Assembly (NCBI GenBank): GCA_040752355.1
Contig: JBFMHE010000005.1
Span: forward strand, 62,001-126,000
Length of the DNA stretch: 64,000 nt
Reading direction: 5' to 3'
Origin: Nitrospirota bacterium
GTDB taxonomy: Bacteria; Nitrospirota; Thermodesulfovibrionia; Thermodesulfovibrionales; Dissulfurispiraceae
The notes under the pieces are model-generated. The model was not told the origin of the DNA. It did no database searches and saw only the letters and a list, made by a program, of their open reading frames with translations. Within the stretch, counting starts at the first letter, position 1. Each line of letters opens with the position of its first letter. Position numbers and translations under genes: made by a program. This document shows, in pieces, positions 51,682 through 59,353 of the stretch.

Positions 51682-52401
51682 ATGATAAGCCACGACATTT
51701 TTCTTTATATAGCGTGCATAGCAGCCGGGGTGCTGATCGGAGCGGGCGCGGTCCGCATTGCGTTCAGAAGAGCACGGTTGACGAGGAATGCCGACAATAC
51801 CTGTTCGCTCCGCCTGCCCCTGTGGGGGAGCACAGTGCTCGCCGTGAGCTCCCGTGCCCCGGGAGTCGTTATCGACGAGGTGTTCGAAATAAGAGAGCGG
51901 CTCGAGAAGCTGCGGAAATTCATCGATACCGAGGTCATGCTCAGGTATGCAAAGGAGTTCAGGATAAACTACGTCGGCACTGAAGGGGATCGCGACGACG
52001 GCGGCTGGAGCCCGGGCAGGCTTGCGTACTGCACGGTGAGCTCGGGATGCAAAGGAGGGTACGAGGTCTATCTGAATCCCGGCCTCGACCTTCAGAGTGT
52101 CGCCTCGTGCCTGAGCAGGGACCTGAAGACGACGATTCTCCCTGAAGAGGTCTATCCGTTTCTCTATCTCCACGAGGTGGGGCACACCGCCCAGGCGGGC
52201 AACCAGGATTTTTACACCGCCGTCGTCAATTATGCCCTTTCGGGCGGCAGGCGCTCTCCGAAGCGCCGCCGCGAGCTCAAAAAGCTGAAGTGCGATATCG
52301 AGTGCTTTGCCGACCGCTTCGCCCTGCGCGAGCTGAGGCGCTGGCGCGAAAGCGCGGCACTGCAGCGCCGTTCCTCTCCGCAAGCCGGCCGCAGCGGTTA
52401 G
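51682..52401 (+). CDS. Membrane-anchored putative zinc metallopeptidase (HEVGH)
   Basis: A 239-residue protein with an N-terminal transmembrane helix (IFLYIACIAAGVLIGAGAV). The body has HEVGH at residues 164-168 and a downstream acidic motif DIECFAD (205-211) on a helix, the spacing of gluzincin-type zinc peptidases (HExxH plus Glu). The family is not recognised. The ATG at 51682 has AAGAGGTG. Its stop region overlaps the end of the convergent Cys-rich gene by four bases. Enzyme activity is inferred from the motif only. Confidence 0.6.
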   Translation: MISHDIFLYIACIAAGVLIGAGAVRIAFRRARLTRNADNTCSLRLPLWGSTVLAVSSRAPGVVIDEVFEIRERLEKLRKFIDTEVMLRYAKEFRINYVGTEGDRDDGGWSPGRLAYCTVSSGCKGGYEVYLNPGLDLQSVASCLSRDLKTTILPEEVYPFLYLHEVGHTAQAGNQDFYTAVVNYALSGGRRSPKRRRELKKLKCDIECFADRFALRELRRWRESAALQRRSSPQAGRSG

Positions 52402-52670
52402 CCTTTCCCGACGGGCTGCATCTGTTCGCCGCAGCAGATGATATCGCAGAAGTCGACGCACCCGCAGGCTTCGTCCACGCTCATGACGAGGCCGCAGACG
52501 CCGCAGCCGTACTGTGCGCCGGGAGCGAGCTCTTTCTGCTGTTTCGGGGAGGTCTTTCGTGCCGCCTTAGCGGGCGCTTTCGATCTCAGTGCGTTCTGCC
52601 TCTTCGATGCAGGCGCGGCTTTTTTGGCTGCCGAAGTCTTTCGAGGTGCTGCCGTCTTTTTCGCGGGCAT
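52398..52670 (-). CDS. Lys/Ala-tailed cysteine-rich (desulforedoxin-like) protein
   Basis: A 90-residue protein. Residues 1-45 are Lys/Ala/Pro-rich (PAKKTAAPRKTSAAKKAAPA), like the H1-like repeat protein at 21190. Residues 53-85 form a compact Cys cluster (C56, C59, C69, C71, C75, C79, C80; YGCGVCG and IICCGEQM). This resembles the desulforedoxin/rubredoxin-like knuckle with CC, probably binding iron or zinc. Its own promoter (52702-52730) and AAGGAGG are present. A DNA-associated metal or redox protein is a possible reading. Confidence 0.7.
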   Translation of the reverse strand: MPAKKTAAPRKTSAAKKAAPASKRQNALRSKAPAKAARKTSPKQQKELAPGAQYGCGVCGLVMSVDEACGCVDFCDIICCGEQMQPVGKG

Positions 52671-52701
52671 ACGTCCTCCTTGTTATGCGCGGTTTTATAC
52701 A

Positions 52702-52730
52702 ATTATAGCAGCTAATCGCGCGCAGGGTAA
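52702..52730 (-). promoter_or_regulatory. Promoter of Lys/Ala-Cys-rich gene
   Basis: Minus strand TTACCC (52730-52725), a 17-bp spacer, and TATAAT (52707-52702), 31 nt before the ATG. Confidence 0.6.
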
Positions 52731-52764
52731 GTGACCTCCTGCAAGAGGGGGCAGGCAGGAGATG

Positions 52765-54189
52765 CTATCGGGCTGCCTGTTCGGCGTAGGAAGAGACCGG
52801 TTCGGACTGCAGGATGCCGGTGAGGAGCTCATCGCTGAGCGGAATCCATTCGCCGCCGGACGTCCTGAGGGCGATGGTCTTGCTGTAATCATCGCTGCCG
52901 GTGATCCTGATATCGAGAACGAGCCTGCTGTCGGGGTGGGGAAGGCGGCGGAGACGGTTATGGTCGAACAGCGGTTTGAGCCGGCTGTTGATGAAGGTGA
53001 TGATATTCCTCCCCAACTGGTTGTCGACACCCCGGCTGTACTTGGCGATATTCTTTATCGCCTCCGCTACCGGCACATTGAAGACCTCGAGAAAGGTGAG
53101 CTCCGGGTACGCTGCGAGTGAGGCCTCATGGACGGTCATGGCGCCGCTGCCTCTGAAGAGGTGCTTCACCGTAAGACCGCTGCAACGGGAAGTCGCTTCA
53201 TAGCCGTCCTCTCTCTGTTCAACCGTTATGGGATTTTCGGCGACAGCGGCGAGGGCGCGCTCGGCGATGCCGGTGACCGGAGCAGTATCCTCGACTGCGG
53301 GAATCATAACGCTCATCGCTGTGATGCCGGAGGGGGTGTCAACACCGGAGGAGGCAGGGGCATGCCGGCGATGCCCTGTATCGGCAGCGGGAGCCGCAGC
53401 TTTTGCCTGGAGCAGGAGCCGCTCTCCGGGGGCTTTCCGCTTGATATAGTAATCGGCGATAAAGACATCGCCCTCCACCGGAACCCCGTTGATGCTGATG
53501 ACGTTACGCATCGTCCACTCGGCGCCGCCCCGTGTCAGCGTATAGGCCTTGGAACCGAGCACGACCGAGGCGCCCTTGGGCACGGTGCTCCCCAGCGCGC
53601 AGCGCAGGCGCATTCCCGCCTCATCCCTGAAAAGCACTCCCTGGGCCTCTACGCTCCCCCTGCTCTCGGCCTCAATGAGATACACCTTTCCTACCCTCGA
53701 AATGCCGTATCCTCCCGAGCCGAGGGATGCGAAGACGAGCTTCTGCCCGGCGCTGCCGAAGGAGACGGTCCTGGCCGGCGGGGCAGCGCTCTGGCGCTGT
53801 TTCAGGGCAACGGGCTTTTTCCTGAGCTCTTTCTGAATGCCGTATGGCGTTGCAGTGCGGTGGCAGACGGTGCATTCTTTTGCAAAAGGCTGCGCCGCGG
53901 TGGATGAATAGGAGACAGCGGGAGGCGCCAGGAGGACGAAAAGGGCCGCTGCTGCAGCCAGCGGTTCGAGGATGCGTTTCAGTCCTTCTGCAAGAGTAAC
54001 GGGCGTTGCGGCAGCCATAACGAGCGCATGGATATGGTCGAACTCGGGATGATGCTTGTGGCTGTTGAGCCAGCGCGCAACCGCACGGCGTCCCCGGCGG
54101 AGACGGAGGAGCGATGCCACCGTCCCCGGCATCGTAAGGTCGAAGCGGGCTCCCCTGATGGTGATGCGGGCCTCGGGTGATGCGCTCAT
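52765..54189 (-). CDS. Unidentified membrane protein with one CxxCH motif
   Basis: A 474-residue protein. It has a cytoplasmic N-terminus of about 70 residues with a His-rich patch (NSHKHHPEFDHIH), a hydrophobic segment (about 74-94), and then CTVCH at 106-110, a single c-type haem site if exported. The remainder looks beta-rich, followed by a C-terminal region EVFNVPVAEAIKNIAKYSRGVDNQLGRNIITFINSRLKPLF. I do not recognise the family. It has its own strong promoter and lies downstream of the sigma-factor gene. Confidence 0.6.
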   Translation of the reverse strand: MSASPEARITIRGARFDLTMPGTVASLLRLRRGRRAVARWLNSHKHHPEFDHIHALVMAAATPVTLAEGLKRILEPLAAAAALFVLLAPPAVSYSSTAAQPFAKECTVCHRTATPYGIQKELRKKPVALKQRQSAAPPARTVSFGSAGQKLVFASLGSGGYGISRVGKVYLIEAESRGSVEAQGVLFRDEAGMRLRCALGSTVPKGASVVLGSKAYTLTRGGAEWTMRNVISINGVPVEGDVFIADYYIKRKAPGERLLLQAKAAAPAADTGHRRHAPASSGVDTPSGITAMSVMIPAVEDTAPVTGIAERALAAVAENPITVEQREDGYEATSRCSGLTVKHLFRGSGAMTVHEASLAAYPELTFLEVFNVPVAEAIKNIAKYSRGVDNQLGRNIITFINSRLKPLFDHNRLRRLPHPDSRLVLDIRITGSDDYSKTIALRTSGGEWIPLSDELLTGILQSEPVSSYAEQAAR

Positions 54190-54221
54190 CGTTCTGGCTG
54201 CCCCCTGGTACTTTAATCTAT

Positions 54222-54250
54222 ATCATAAAGCAGAACGGCTCCTATGTCAA
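54222..54250 (-). promoter_or_regulatory. Sigma-70 promoter of CxxCH-protein gene
   Basis: Minus strand TTGACA (54250-54245), a 17-bp spacer, and TATGAT (54227-54222). Confidence 0.7.
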
Positions 54251-54265
54251 AGGATTTGACCGGCG

Positions 54266-55768
54266 TCAGCACAGGGACCGGTCGACCGACTGCCCGAGCT
54301 TTCGCATCGCCCTCACCTGGAGCTGCCGGATGCGCTCCCGGGAGACCGAGAGCTCCTCGCCGACCTCCTCGAGGGTTGCGGCTTCCTCACTGCCGATGCC
54401 GAAGCGCTTGCGAATAACCAGTTCCTCTTTCGGCGAGAGGGTATGGAGCATTCTCTCTATATGGCACCTCAGGCTCTCCTCCATCACTCTGTCGAGGGGG
54501 GACGGCGTCGAGCGGTCCTCGATGAAGTTTTTCAGCATCGAATCGTCATCCTCGCCGACCGTGAGCTCGATCGAAAGGGGCTCCCTGGACAGCCTCAACG
54601 CGGTCCTGACCTTTTCGAGAGGGATACGCAGCCGCACCGCAATCTCCTCAGGTCCCGGCTCGATACCGCACTCCTGAACCGTCTCCCTTACGACCTTGTT
54701 GATGCGGTTCACGGTATCCGTCATATAGACGGGTATACGGATGATGCGTCCCTGGTTCGCCAGTGCCCTGCCGATCGCCTGACGGACCCACCACGTGGCA
54801 TAGGTGCTGAATTTGTAACCCCGCCGGTAATCGAATTTGTCGACGGCATGCATGAGACCTATATTCCCTTCCTGGATAAGGTCCTCGAGGCTCAATCCCT
54901 TTCCCGCATAGTGCTTGGCAATGTTGACGACGAGACGGAGATTGGCTTCGATGAGCCGGCCCTTGGCGCTGCTCAGCTCCTGCTCGGCCGCTTCCAGCTC
55001 GGCAACAGACGCGCCGGGCTCTTCGGAGCGCAGACCCGCGGCCTCGCCGGCAGGCCGCTGCAGCTCGCGACGCCACGGGCCGCCGGACCTGCTGCCCTCG
55101 GCCCGGCGGGTGCGGCTCTGCCTTCTGCAGAGCGCCTTCGGCGCTGAGTACAGCGCCTTGAGCTCCCGGGAGAAAGACGCGATGACAGCGGGTTTAAGCG
55201 CGAGCTCCTCTACCTTCTGCAGAATGAGGCTCCTGCTCCTGCGGAGCCTTTCGGCAGAAAGCCGGTCGGCGATCTCCGCCGATCTTCCGGCCTCCCGGCA
55301 GGGATTTCGTCCATTCCTCTCATCGGCAGCAGGATCGACCATAAGGGTATACAGCGATTCCGTGATCGTCTCGAACTGGAAGGCCCGGCGCCGGAGCTCG
55401 TCGTCGGGCAGTTCCTCGGCATCGCTGACCACGTCCCGCAGGGGGACCACGCCGCTGCCGACGAGCCGGCCGAGCTCTCTCATCTGAGCGATAATGGAGG
55501 GGGTGGTGAAGAGGATGCCGCGTATGGTCCCGGCGCACTCCTCGATCGTGCGGGCGACGGCTATCTCTCCCTCCCTCGAGAGCAGGGGGGTCATGCTGAT
55601 GCCTTTCAAATAGGCGCGCAGCGGTGAATAGTCGCAGGTAATCGATACGGAGGGGTCGCGGGCTTCCGAGGATTCCTTGTCCTCGAGGGATACCGGGGAG
55701 TCCGGACCCTCCAACCCTTCAAAATCATGCAGGAAACCTTCTTCATAGGCACGGAGCGGCTCTTCCAT
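54266..55768 (-). CDS. Group 1/2 sigma-70-family RNA polymerase sigma factor
   Basis: A 500-residue factor. Region 1.2 ([29 protein letters not shown]) is followed by a non-conserved insert (about 95-250), then region 2 ([62 protein letters not shown] pattern), region 3, and region 4 with [32 protein letters not shown] and the helix-turn-helix [19 protein letters not shown]. Region 1.1 is missing or diverged. It is probably an RpoS-like alternative factor rather than the housekeeping one. The leader carries a GEMM-like element and a terminator. Confidence 0.85.
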   Translation of the reverse strand: MEEPLRAYEEGFLHDFEGLEGPDSPVSLEDKESSEARDPSVSITCDYSPLRAYLKGISMTPLLSREGEIAVARTIEECAGTIRGILFTTPSIIAQMRELGRLVGSGVVPLRDVVSDAEELPDDELRRRAFQFETITESLYTLMVDPAADERNGRNPCREAGRSAEIADRLSAERLRRSRSLILQKVEELALKPAVIASFSRELKALYSAPKALCRRQSRTRRAEGSRSGGPWRRELQRPAGEAAGLRSEEPGASVAELEAAEQELSSAKGRLIEANLRLVVNIAKHYAGKGLSLEDLIQEGNIGLMHAVDKFDYRRGYKFSTYATWWVRQAIGRALANQGRIIRIPVYMTDTVNRINKVVRETVQECGIEPGPEEIAVRLRIPLEKVRTALRLSREPLSIELTVGEDDDSMLKNFIEDRSTPSPLDRVMEESLRCHIERMLHTLSPKEELVIRKRFGIGSEEAATLEEVGEELSVSRERIRQLQVRAMRKLGQSVDRSLC

Positions 55769-55817
55769 TGCTTCCCTCCCTTGTGCGATGTGCGCCGTAC
55801 TTCACCTGCCTGAAATG

Positions 55818-55860
55818 AAAAAGACCGGGCTGCCGAAGGGACTCCTTCGGCAGCCCGGTC
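55818..55860 (-). terminator. Intrinsic terminator in the sigma-factor leader
   Basis: A 17-bp perfect stem (55860-55844 with 55839-55823), a 4-nt loop, then TTTTT on the minus strand, 50 nt before the sigma-factor ATG. The 5' arm is shared with the 3' end of the aptamer-like region, as in transcription-terminating riboswitches. Confidence 0.75.
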
Positions 55861-55920
55861 GTCCGTCTCTTGCGGACCCGTCGCTTTCCTCCCCCTCCTT
55901 GCGAAAGGGTCGGCTTTGTC
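55844..55920 (-). ncRNA. GEMM/c-di-GMP-I-like riboswitch aptamer
   Basis: On the minus strand the leader reads GACAAAGCCGACCC, a CGCAAG loop, GGGGGAGGAAAGCGACGGG, a second GCAAGA loop, then CCGGGCTGCCGAAGG. This lines up with the GEMM-I order GGCAAACC, tetraloop, GGGACGCAAAGCCACGGG, then GCCGGGTTGCCGAA. Several conserved bases differ, so the ligand could be c-di-GMP, cGAMP or neither. The overlap with a terminator stem supports a switch. Confidence 0.5.
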
Positions 55921-55945
55921 GGGAGTAGTTGCTTTTTGTCCCTCT

Positions 55946-55975
55946 ATTAAACGATATCCGCCGGGTGAATATCAA
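55946..55975 (-). promoter_or_regulatory. Promoter of the sigma-factor leader
   Basis: Minus strand TTGATA (55975-55970), an 18-bp spacer, and TTTAAT (55951-55946). The leader would be about 170 nt. Confidence 0.5.
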
Positions 55976-56209
55976 ATTGAAATTGCTAATGGAACCCATA
56001 AGTAAAAGTTAAAGATTGCCGGCGCGAGCCGCCGCGGTCTTCACCCGGCAAGGGGACGAGCATCCTGCTGCGTGCGCACCCGCCACAGAGTGTGATGCAA
56101 AAAGCAAGGAGCGGGAAAAGGCTGGCTTGCCTCTTCCCGCTCTCCGAAAAGACGGGTGGGGGAAAGGGTGGGCGTTGCTTATCGTACTCCGTACAATTCC
56201 GTGTCCGTA

Positions 56210-56761
56210 CTACCAGGCAGGCTGAATGCCGTAGAAGCGGTAGACCTCGGCGATCCACTGCCTGTCGGCAGCTTTTGCCCACTGGTCTTTCGTAAAGCTG
56301 GGGGCGCTCTTCAACCTGTCCTTGGTCAGATTGACGATCAGCACGTCCGGCGCGGTGCCGCTCGTGGTGAGCGCCTGCGTGGGGATAGCGTAGAGCCGGT
56401 CGCCTTCTTCCGCCTGCATGACCACGTAGGCTGCGCGTCCCTGGCTGGGGTCGATGACGATATCGGTGATCTTGCCGAGCTTTTCTCCCTGCATGTTCTG
56501 GACGTTTTTATCCATGAGCTGGCTCGCCCTGCTCGTCTGCTGAAGCTGACGGGTCTGCATCCCCGCGCCTCTGGTCGAGTCGTCTCCCCGCATCGACGGG
56601 CTCTCCGCTCCTCTCGTTGCGCCGCTGTCCGGAGCGACCGCTCCATTGATCCTTTCGGAAGGGAGCGCCGAGGGGTCCGCAGTGCTGCCGTCGGCAAACA
56701 CGTATGGTGCGATCATCAGAGCGAGCGCTAACGACAGCGCCGGAATAATCGTTCTTTTCAT
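56210..56761 (-). CDS. Secreted PRC-barrel protein with (S/T)xRG linker
   Basis: A 183-residue protein with a signal peptide (IIPALSLALALMIAPYVFA). A disordered linker holds ATRGAE, SMRGDD and STRGAG, and then a PRC-barrel domain (LMDKNVQNMQGEKLGKITDIVIDPSQGRAAYVVMQAEEGDRLYAIP). It ends WIAEVYRFYGIQPAW. The linker is the same motif type as in the four secreted proteins at 33-36 kb, linking a recognised domain to that unknown family. Ribosome site AAGGAGG. Confidence 0.78.
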   Translation of the reverse strand: MKRTIIPALSLALALMIAPYVFADGSTADPSALPSERINGAVAPDSGATRGAESPSMRGDDSTRGAGMQTRQLQQTSRASQLMDKNVQNMQGEKLGKITDIVIDPSQGRAAYVVMQAEEGDRLYAIPTQALTTSGTAPDVLIVNLTKDRLKSAPSFTKDQWAKAADRQWIAEVYRFYGIQPAW

Positions 56762-57078
56762 AATCGTTCCTCCTTGGTATAGGTTGTGCCCACCCGGATA
56801 TGCAGCCGTTGCGCCGGGTACGGCAAATCCCCGGCCCCGGTCCTGCAGGCGAGGTGTTTACGTGATGGTGAAGAACATAGTCGGAGTAACCGGCAACACA
56901 GCGAATTCCTTACTGTAAAGGGTAGCGGAAAAGAAACGGAAGGTCAAATGGCGGAGCTCTCGAGGGAGCGCGTACTTTTTACAAACCCCTTTTCTTCGGG
57001 TATGCTTTAACTATAGTCCTGCTGCCCTGTGCAGTGTCCATCACCATCTTACGCAAGATCATCCCGGGAGGCGCGCCT
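56762..57078. other. Non-coding divergent interval
   Basis: A 317-bp gap between the PRC-barrel and sugar dehydrogenase genes. Apart from the forward promoter at 56978-57006 I see no gene or strong structure. Confidence 0.5.
56978..57006 (+). promoter_or_regulatory. Promoter of sugar dehydrogenase gene
   Basis: TTTACA (56978-56983), a 17-bp spacer, and TATGCT (57001-57006). Confidence 0.5.
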
Positions 57079-58245
57079 ATGACCAGGAAGAGAAGTCTGC
57101 TCATCACTAGTATGCTCATTGCCGTCGTCATTATGGGGGGAGGGGGGCGCTCTGCCGACGCCCGATCAGAAGGCAGAATGCCCCCCCTCTCGTTCGCGAA
57201 AGTCGCCGGCGGACTGCAATCCCCGACGCATATCACGCACGCCGGAGACGGCAGCGGCAGGCTGTTCGTGACAGAGCAGCAGGGGAGGATCAGGATCGTA
57301 AAGGACGGCAGGCTGCTCAAAAAGCCGTTCCTCGATATAACGAAGCGTGTCAGCTGCTGCGGCGAGCGCGGCCTCCTGAGCGTCGCCTTCCCGCCGGACT
57401 TCGTTCAGAAAAAGTATTTTTACGTAAACTACACGAACAGCAAAGGCGATACGGTCGTTTCGCGCTTCTTCGTCTCATCGGATCCCGATGCCGCAAATCC
57501 TGAAAGCGAGTCGATCATCCTTACCATCGACCAGCCTTATGCAAACCATAACGGCGGACAGATCGCGTTCGGCCCCGACGGGTATCTCTATATCGGCATG
57601 GGAGACGGAGGCGCGGGCGGCGATCCCAAGGACTACGCGCAGTCTCCCGGCTCGCTCCTGGGGAAAATGCTGCGCATCGATGTGGAGTCGAAGGTGCTGC
57701 CGTACGGAATCCCCGACACCAATCCCTTCGTGAAGACCAGGGGCTACCGTGACGAAATCTGGGCACTCGGCCTGAGAAACCCCTGGCGCTTCTCCTTCGA
57801 CCGGCAGACAGGCGATCTCTATATCGCCGACGTGGGGCAGGACAGGTATGAGGAGATACACGTTCAGCCTGCCGCCAGCAGGGGAGGGGAGAATTACGGA
57901 TGGGATATCATGGAGGGGGCGCACTGCTTCGAGCCGCCGGTGAACTGCGACCGGAGCGGCCTCGTCATGCCCGTCACGGAATACGACCACTCCCGGGGCT
58001 GTTCGATAACGGGCGGCATGGTCTACCGGGGCGGGTCGTACCCTTCGCTGCAGGGCGTCTATCTCTACGGCGATTACTGTTCAGGCCGCGTATGGGGCAT
58101 GAGACGCTCCGGCTCGGTCTGGCAAAGTGAACAGCTCGCCGATACCGATTACGCCATCTCGACCTTCGGCGAAGATGCCGAAGGCGCCCTGTATCTCGCG
58201 GACCACGCGGCCGGGGTGATCTACAGGATCGAAGCCCGCAAATGA
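57079..58245 (+). CDS. PQQ-dependent soluble aldose/sorbosone dehydrogenase-type protein
   Basis: A 388-residue secreted beta-propeller. It has a signal peptide (LLITSMLIAVVIMGGGGRSADA), then VAGGLQSPTHITHAGDGSGRLFVTEQQGRIRIV, ERGLLSVAFPPDF, ANHNGGQIAFGPDGYLYIGMGDGGAGGDP and IWALGLRNPWRFSFDRQTGDLYIADVGQDRYEEI. All are motifs of the GSDH/YliI family. It probably oxidises aldose sugars in the periplasm with PQQ. The ATG at 57079 has GGGAGG; a frame upstream lacks a signal. It ends before a strong terminator. Confidence 0.88.
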   Translation: MTRKRSLLITSMLIAVVIMGGGGRSADARSEGRMPPLSFAKVAGGLQSPTHITHAGDGSGRLFVTEQQGRIRIVKDGRLLKKPFLDITKRVSCCGERGLLSVAFPPDFVQKKYFYVNYTNSKGDTVVSRFFVSSDPDAANPESESIILTIDQPYANHNGGQIAFGPDGYLYIGMGDGGAGGDPKDYAQSPGSLLGKMLRIDVESKVLPYGIPDTNPFVKTRGYRDEIWALGLRNPWRFSFDRQTGDLYIADVGQDRYEEIHVQPAASRGGENYGWDIMEGAHCFEPPVNCDRSGLVMPVTEYDHSRGCSITGGMVYRGGSYPSLQGVYLYGDYCSGRVWGMRRSGSVWQSEQLADTDYAISTFGEDAEGALYLADHAAGVIYRIEARK

Positions 58246-58348
58246 CCTCCGCATGCCGTTTTTGAACTGACAGCCATAGTAAGTTCCTGAGCGGCAAGCG
58301 CTTATCATTTCCCCCTTGCAACATTTCACGGCTTTATTCTAATATGGG

Positions 58349-58381
58349 TGCGCCTGAAGATGATCAGGGCGCATTTTTTTT
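58349..58381 (+). terminator. Rho-independent terminator after sugar dehydrogenase
   Basis: TGCGCCTGA (58349-58357) pairs with TCAGGGCGCA (58364-58373, one bulge), followed by eight T. It lies about 100 bp after the stop. Confidence 0.85.
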
Positions 58382-58538
58382 GAGAGGAGCAGTTGCAGTA
58401 CGTGGGATTAAGGCCGTTTGCAGGGAATTGCCGCAGCAGATATCTTGTGGTCCGTTGCCGCCATAGCTTCGTGAAAAGTACCCTTCCCCTTATGACGCCG
58501 GTGTTAAAGCTCTCCTATGTTCTGCCGATATTAGTTGT

Positions 58539-59336
58539 ATGAAAAAGATAGGTATAGCAGTGCTCGTCATTATCGCTCTTTTCGGGGGATTATCGTTTGG
58601 CGCAGTGCAGGGAAGGGAGAGCCGGGAGCGCGCCCCCGAGGTGAAGGTCCCCATTCTTCTCTACCACCGCTTCGGTCCGACCGTGGCGGACAGCATGACC
58701 GTGACGACCCCGGTCTTCGAATCGCACCTCACGTATCTCAAGGAGAACGGCTACACCGTCATACCGCTGAGGCAGCTCGTCGACTACCGCCTCGGGAAAG
58801 GGCCGACCCCGCCGCCCAAATCGGTGGTCATCGTTGTCGACGACGGCCATAAAACGGTCCATTCCGACATGCTCCCCCTGGTGAAGAAATACCGCGTTCC
58901 GGTGACGCTCTTCCTGTATCCCTCGGCCATATCGAGGGCCTCCTACATCATGACCTGGGAGCAGATCAGGGAGCTCAAGAAGACGGGGCTCTTCGACCTG
59001 CAGGGACACACCTACTGGCATCCGAACTTCAAGCGGGAGAAGAAGAAGCTCCCGCCGGACGAATACGAGAAGCTCGTCGCCATGCAGCTGAAGAAATCGA
59101 AGGAAAAACTCGAGAAAGAGTTCGGCATCAAGGTCGACCTGCTCGCCTGGCCCTTCGGTATTTACGATGACCACCTTGCTGCCAGGGCCGCCGAAGCAGG
59201 GTACACCGCCGCCTTCTCCATAGAACGGCGGCATGTGAGCAGGTCCGAGAACATCATGACGCTTCCGCGTTATCTACTAAACAATGCCGAAAGGGGAAAG
59301 GTATTCGAGAGGCTGCTGGCAGGCCAGGCTTCTTGA
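58539..59336 (+). CDS. Polysaccharide deacetylase (NodB-type), secreted
   Basis: A 265-residue protein. A signal peptide or anchor (IGIAVLVIIALFGGLSFGAVQG) is followed by a NodB carbohydrate esterase 4 fold: VPILLYHRFGP, the metal motif SVVIVVDDGHKTVHSDML (DD pair), HTYWHP (HxxxH), and LLAWPFGIYDDHL. It should de-N-acetylate peptidoglycan or an exopolysaccharide. There is no ribosome site before the ATG, and a GATATT box lies about 8 nt upstream, so the message may be near-leaderless. It is followed directly by a putative glycoside hydrolase. Confidence 0.87.
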   Translation: MKKIGIAVLVIIALFGGLSFGAVQGRESRERAPEVKVPILLYHRFGPTVADSMTVTTPVFESHLTYLKENGYTVIPLRQLVDYRLGKGPTPPPKSVVIVVDDGHKTVHSDMLPLVKKYRVPVTLFLYPSAISRASYIMTWEQIRELKKTGLFDLQGHTYWHPNFKREKKKLPPDEYEKLVAMQLKKSKEKLEKEFGIKVDLLAWPFGIYDDHLAARAAEAGYTAAFSIERRHVSRSENIMTLPRYLLNNAERGKVFERLLAGQAS

Positions 59337-59353
59337 GTGCGGGAATCAGACCA

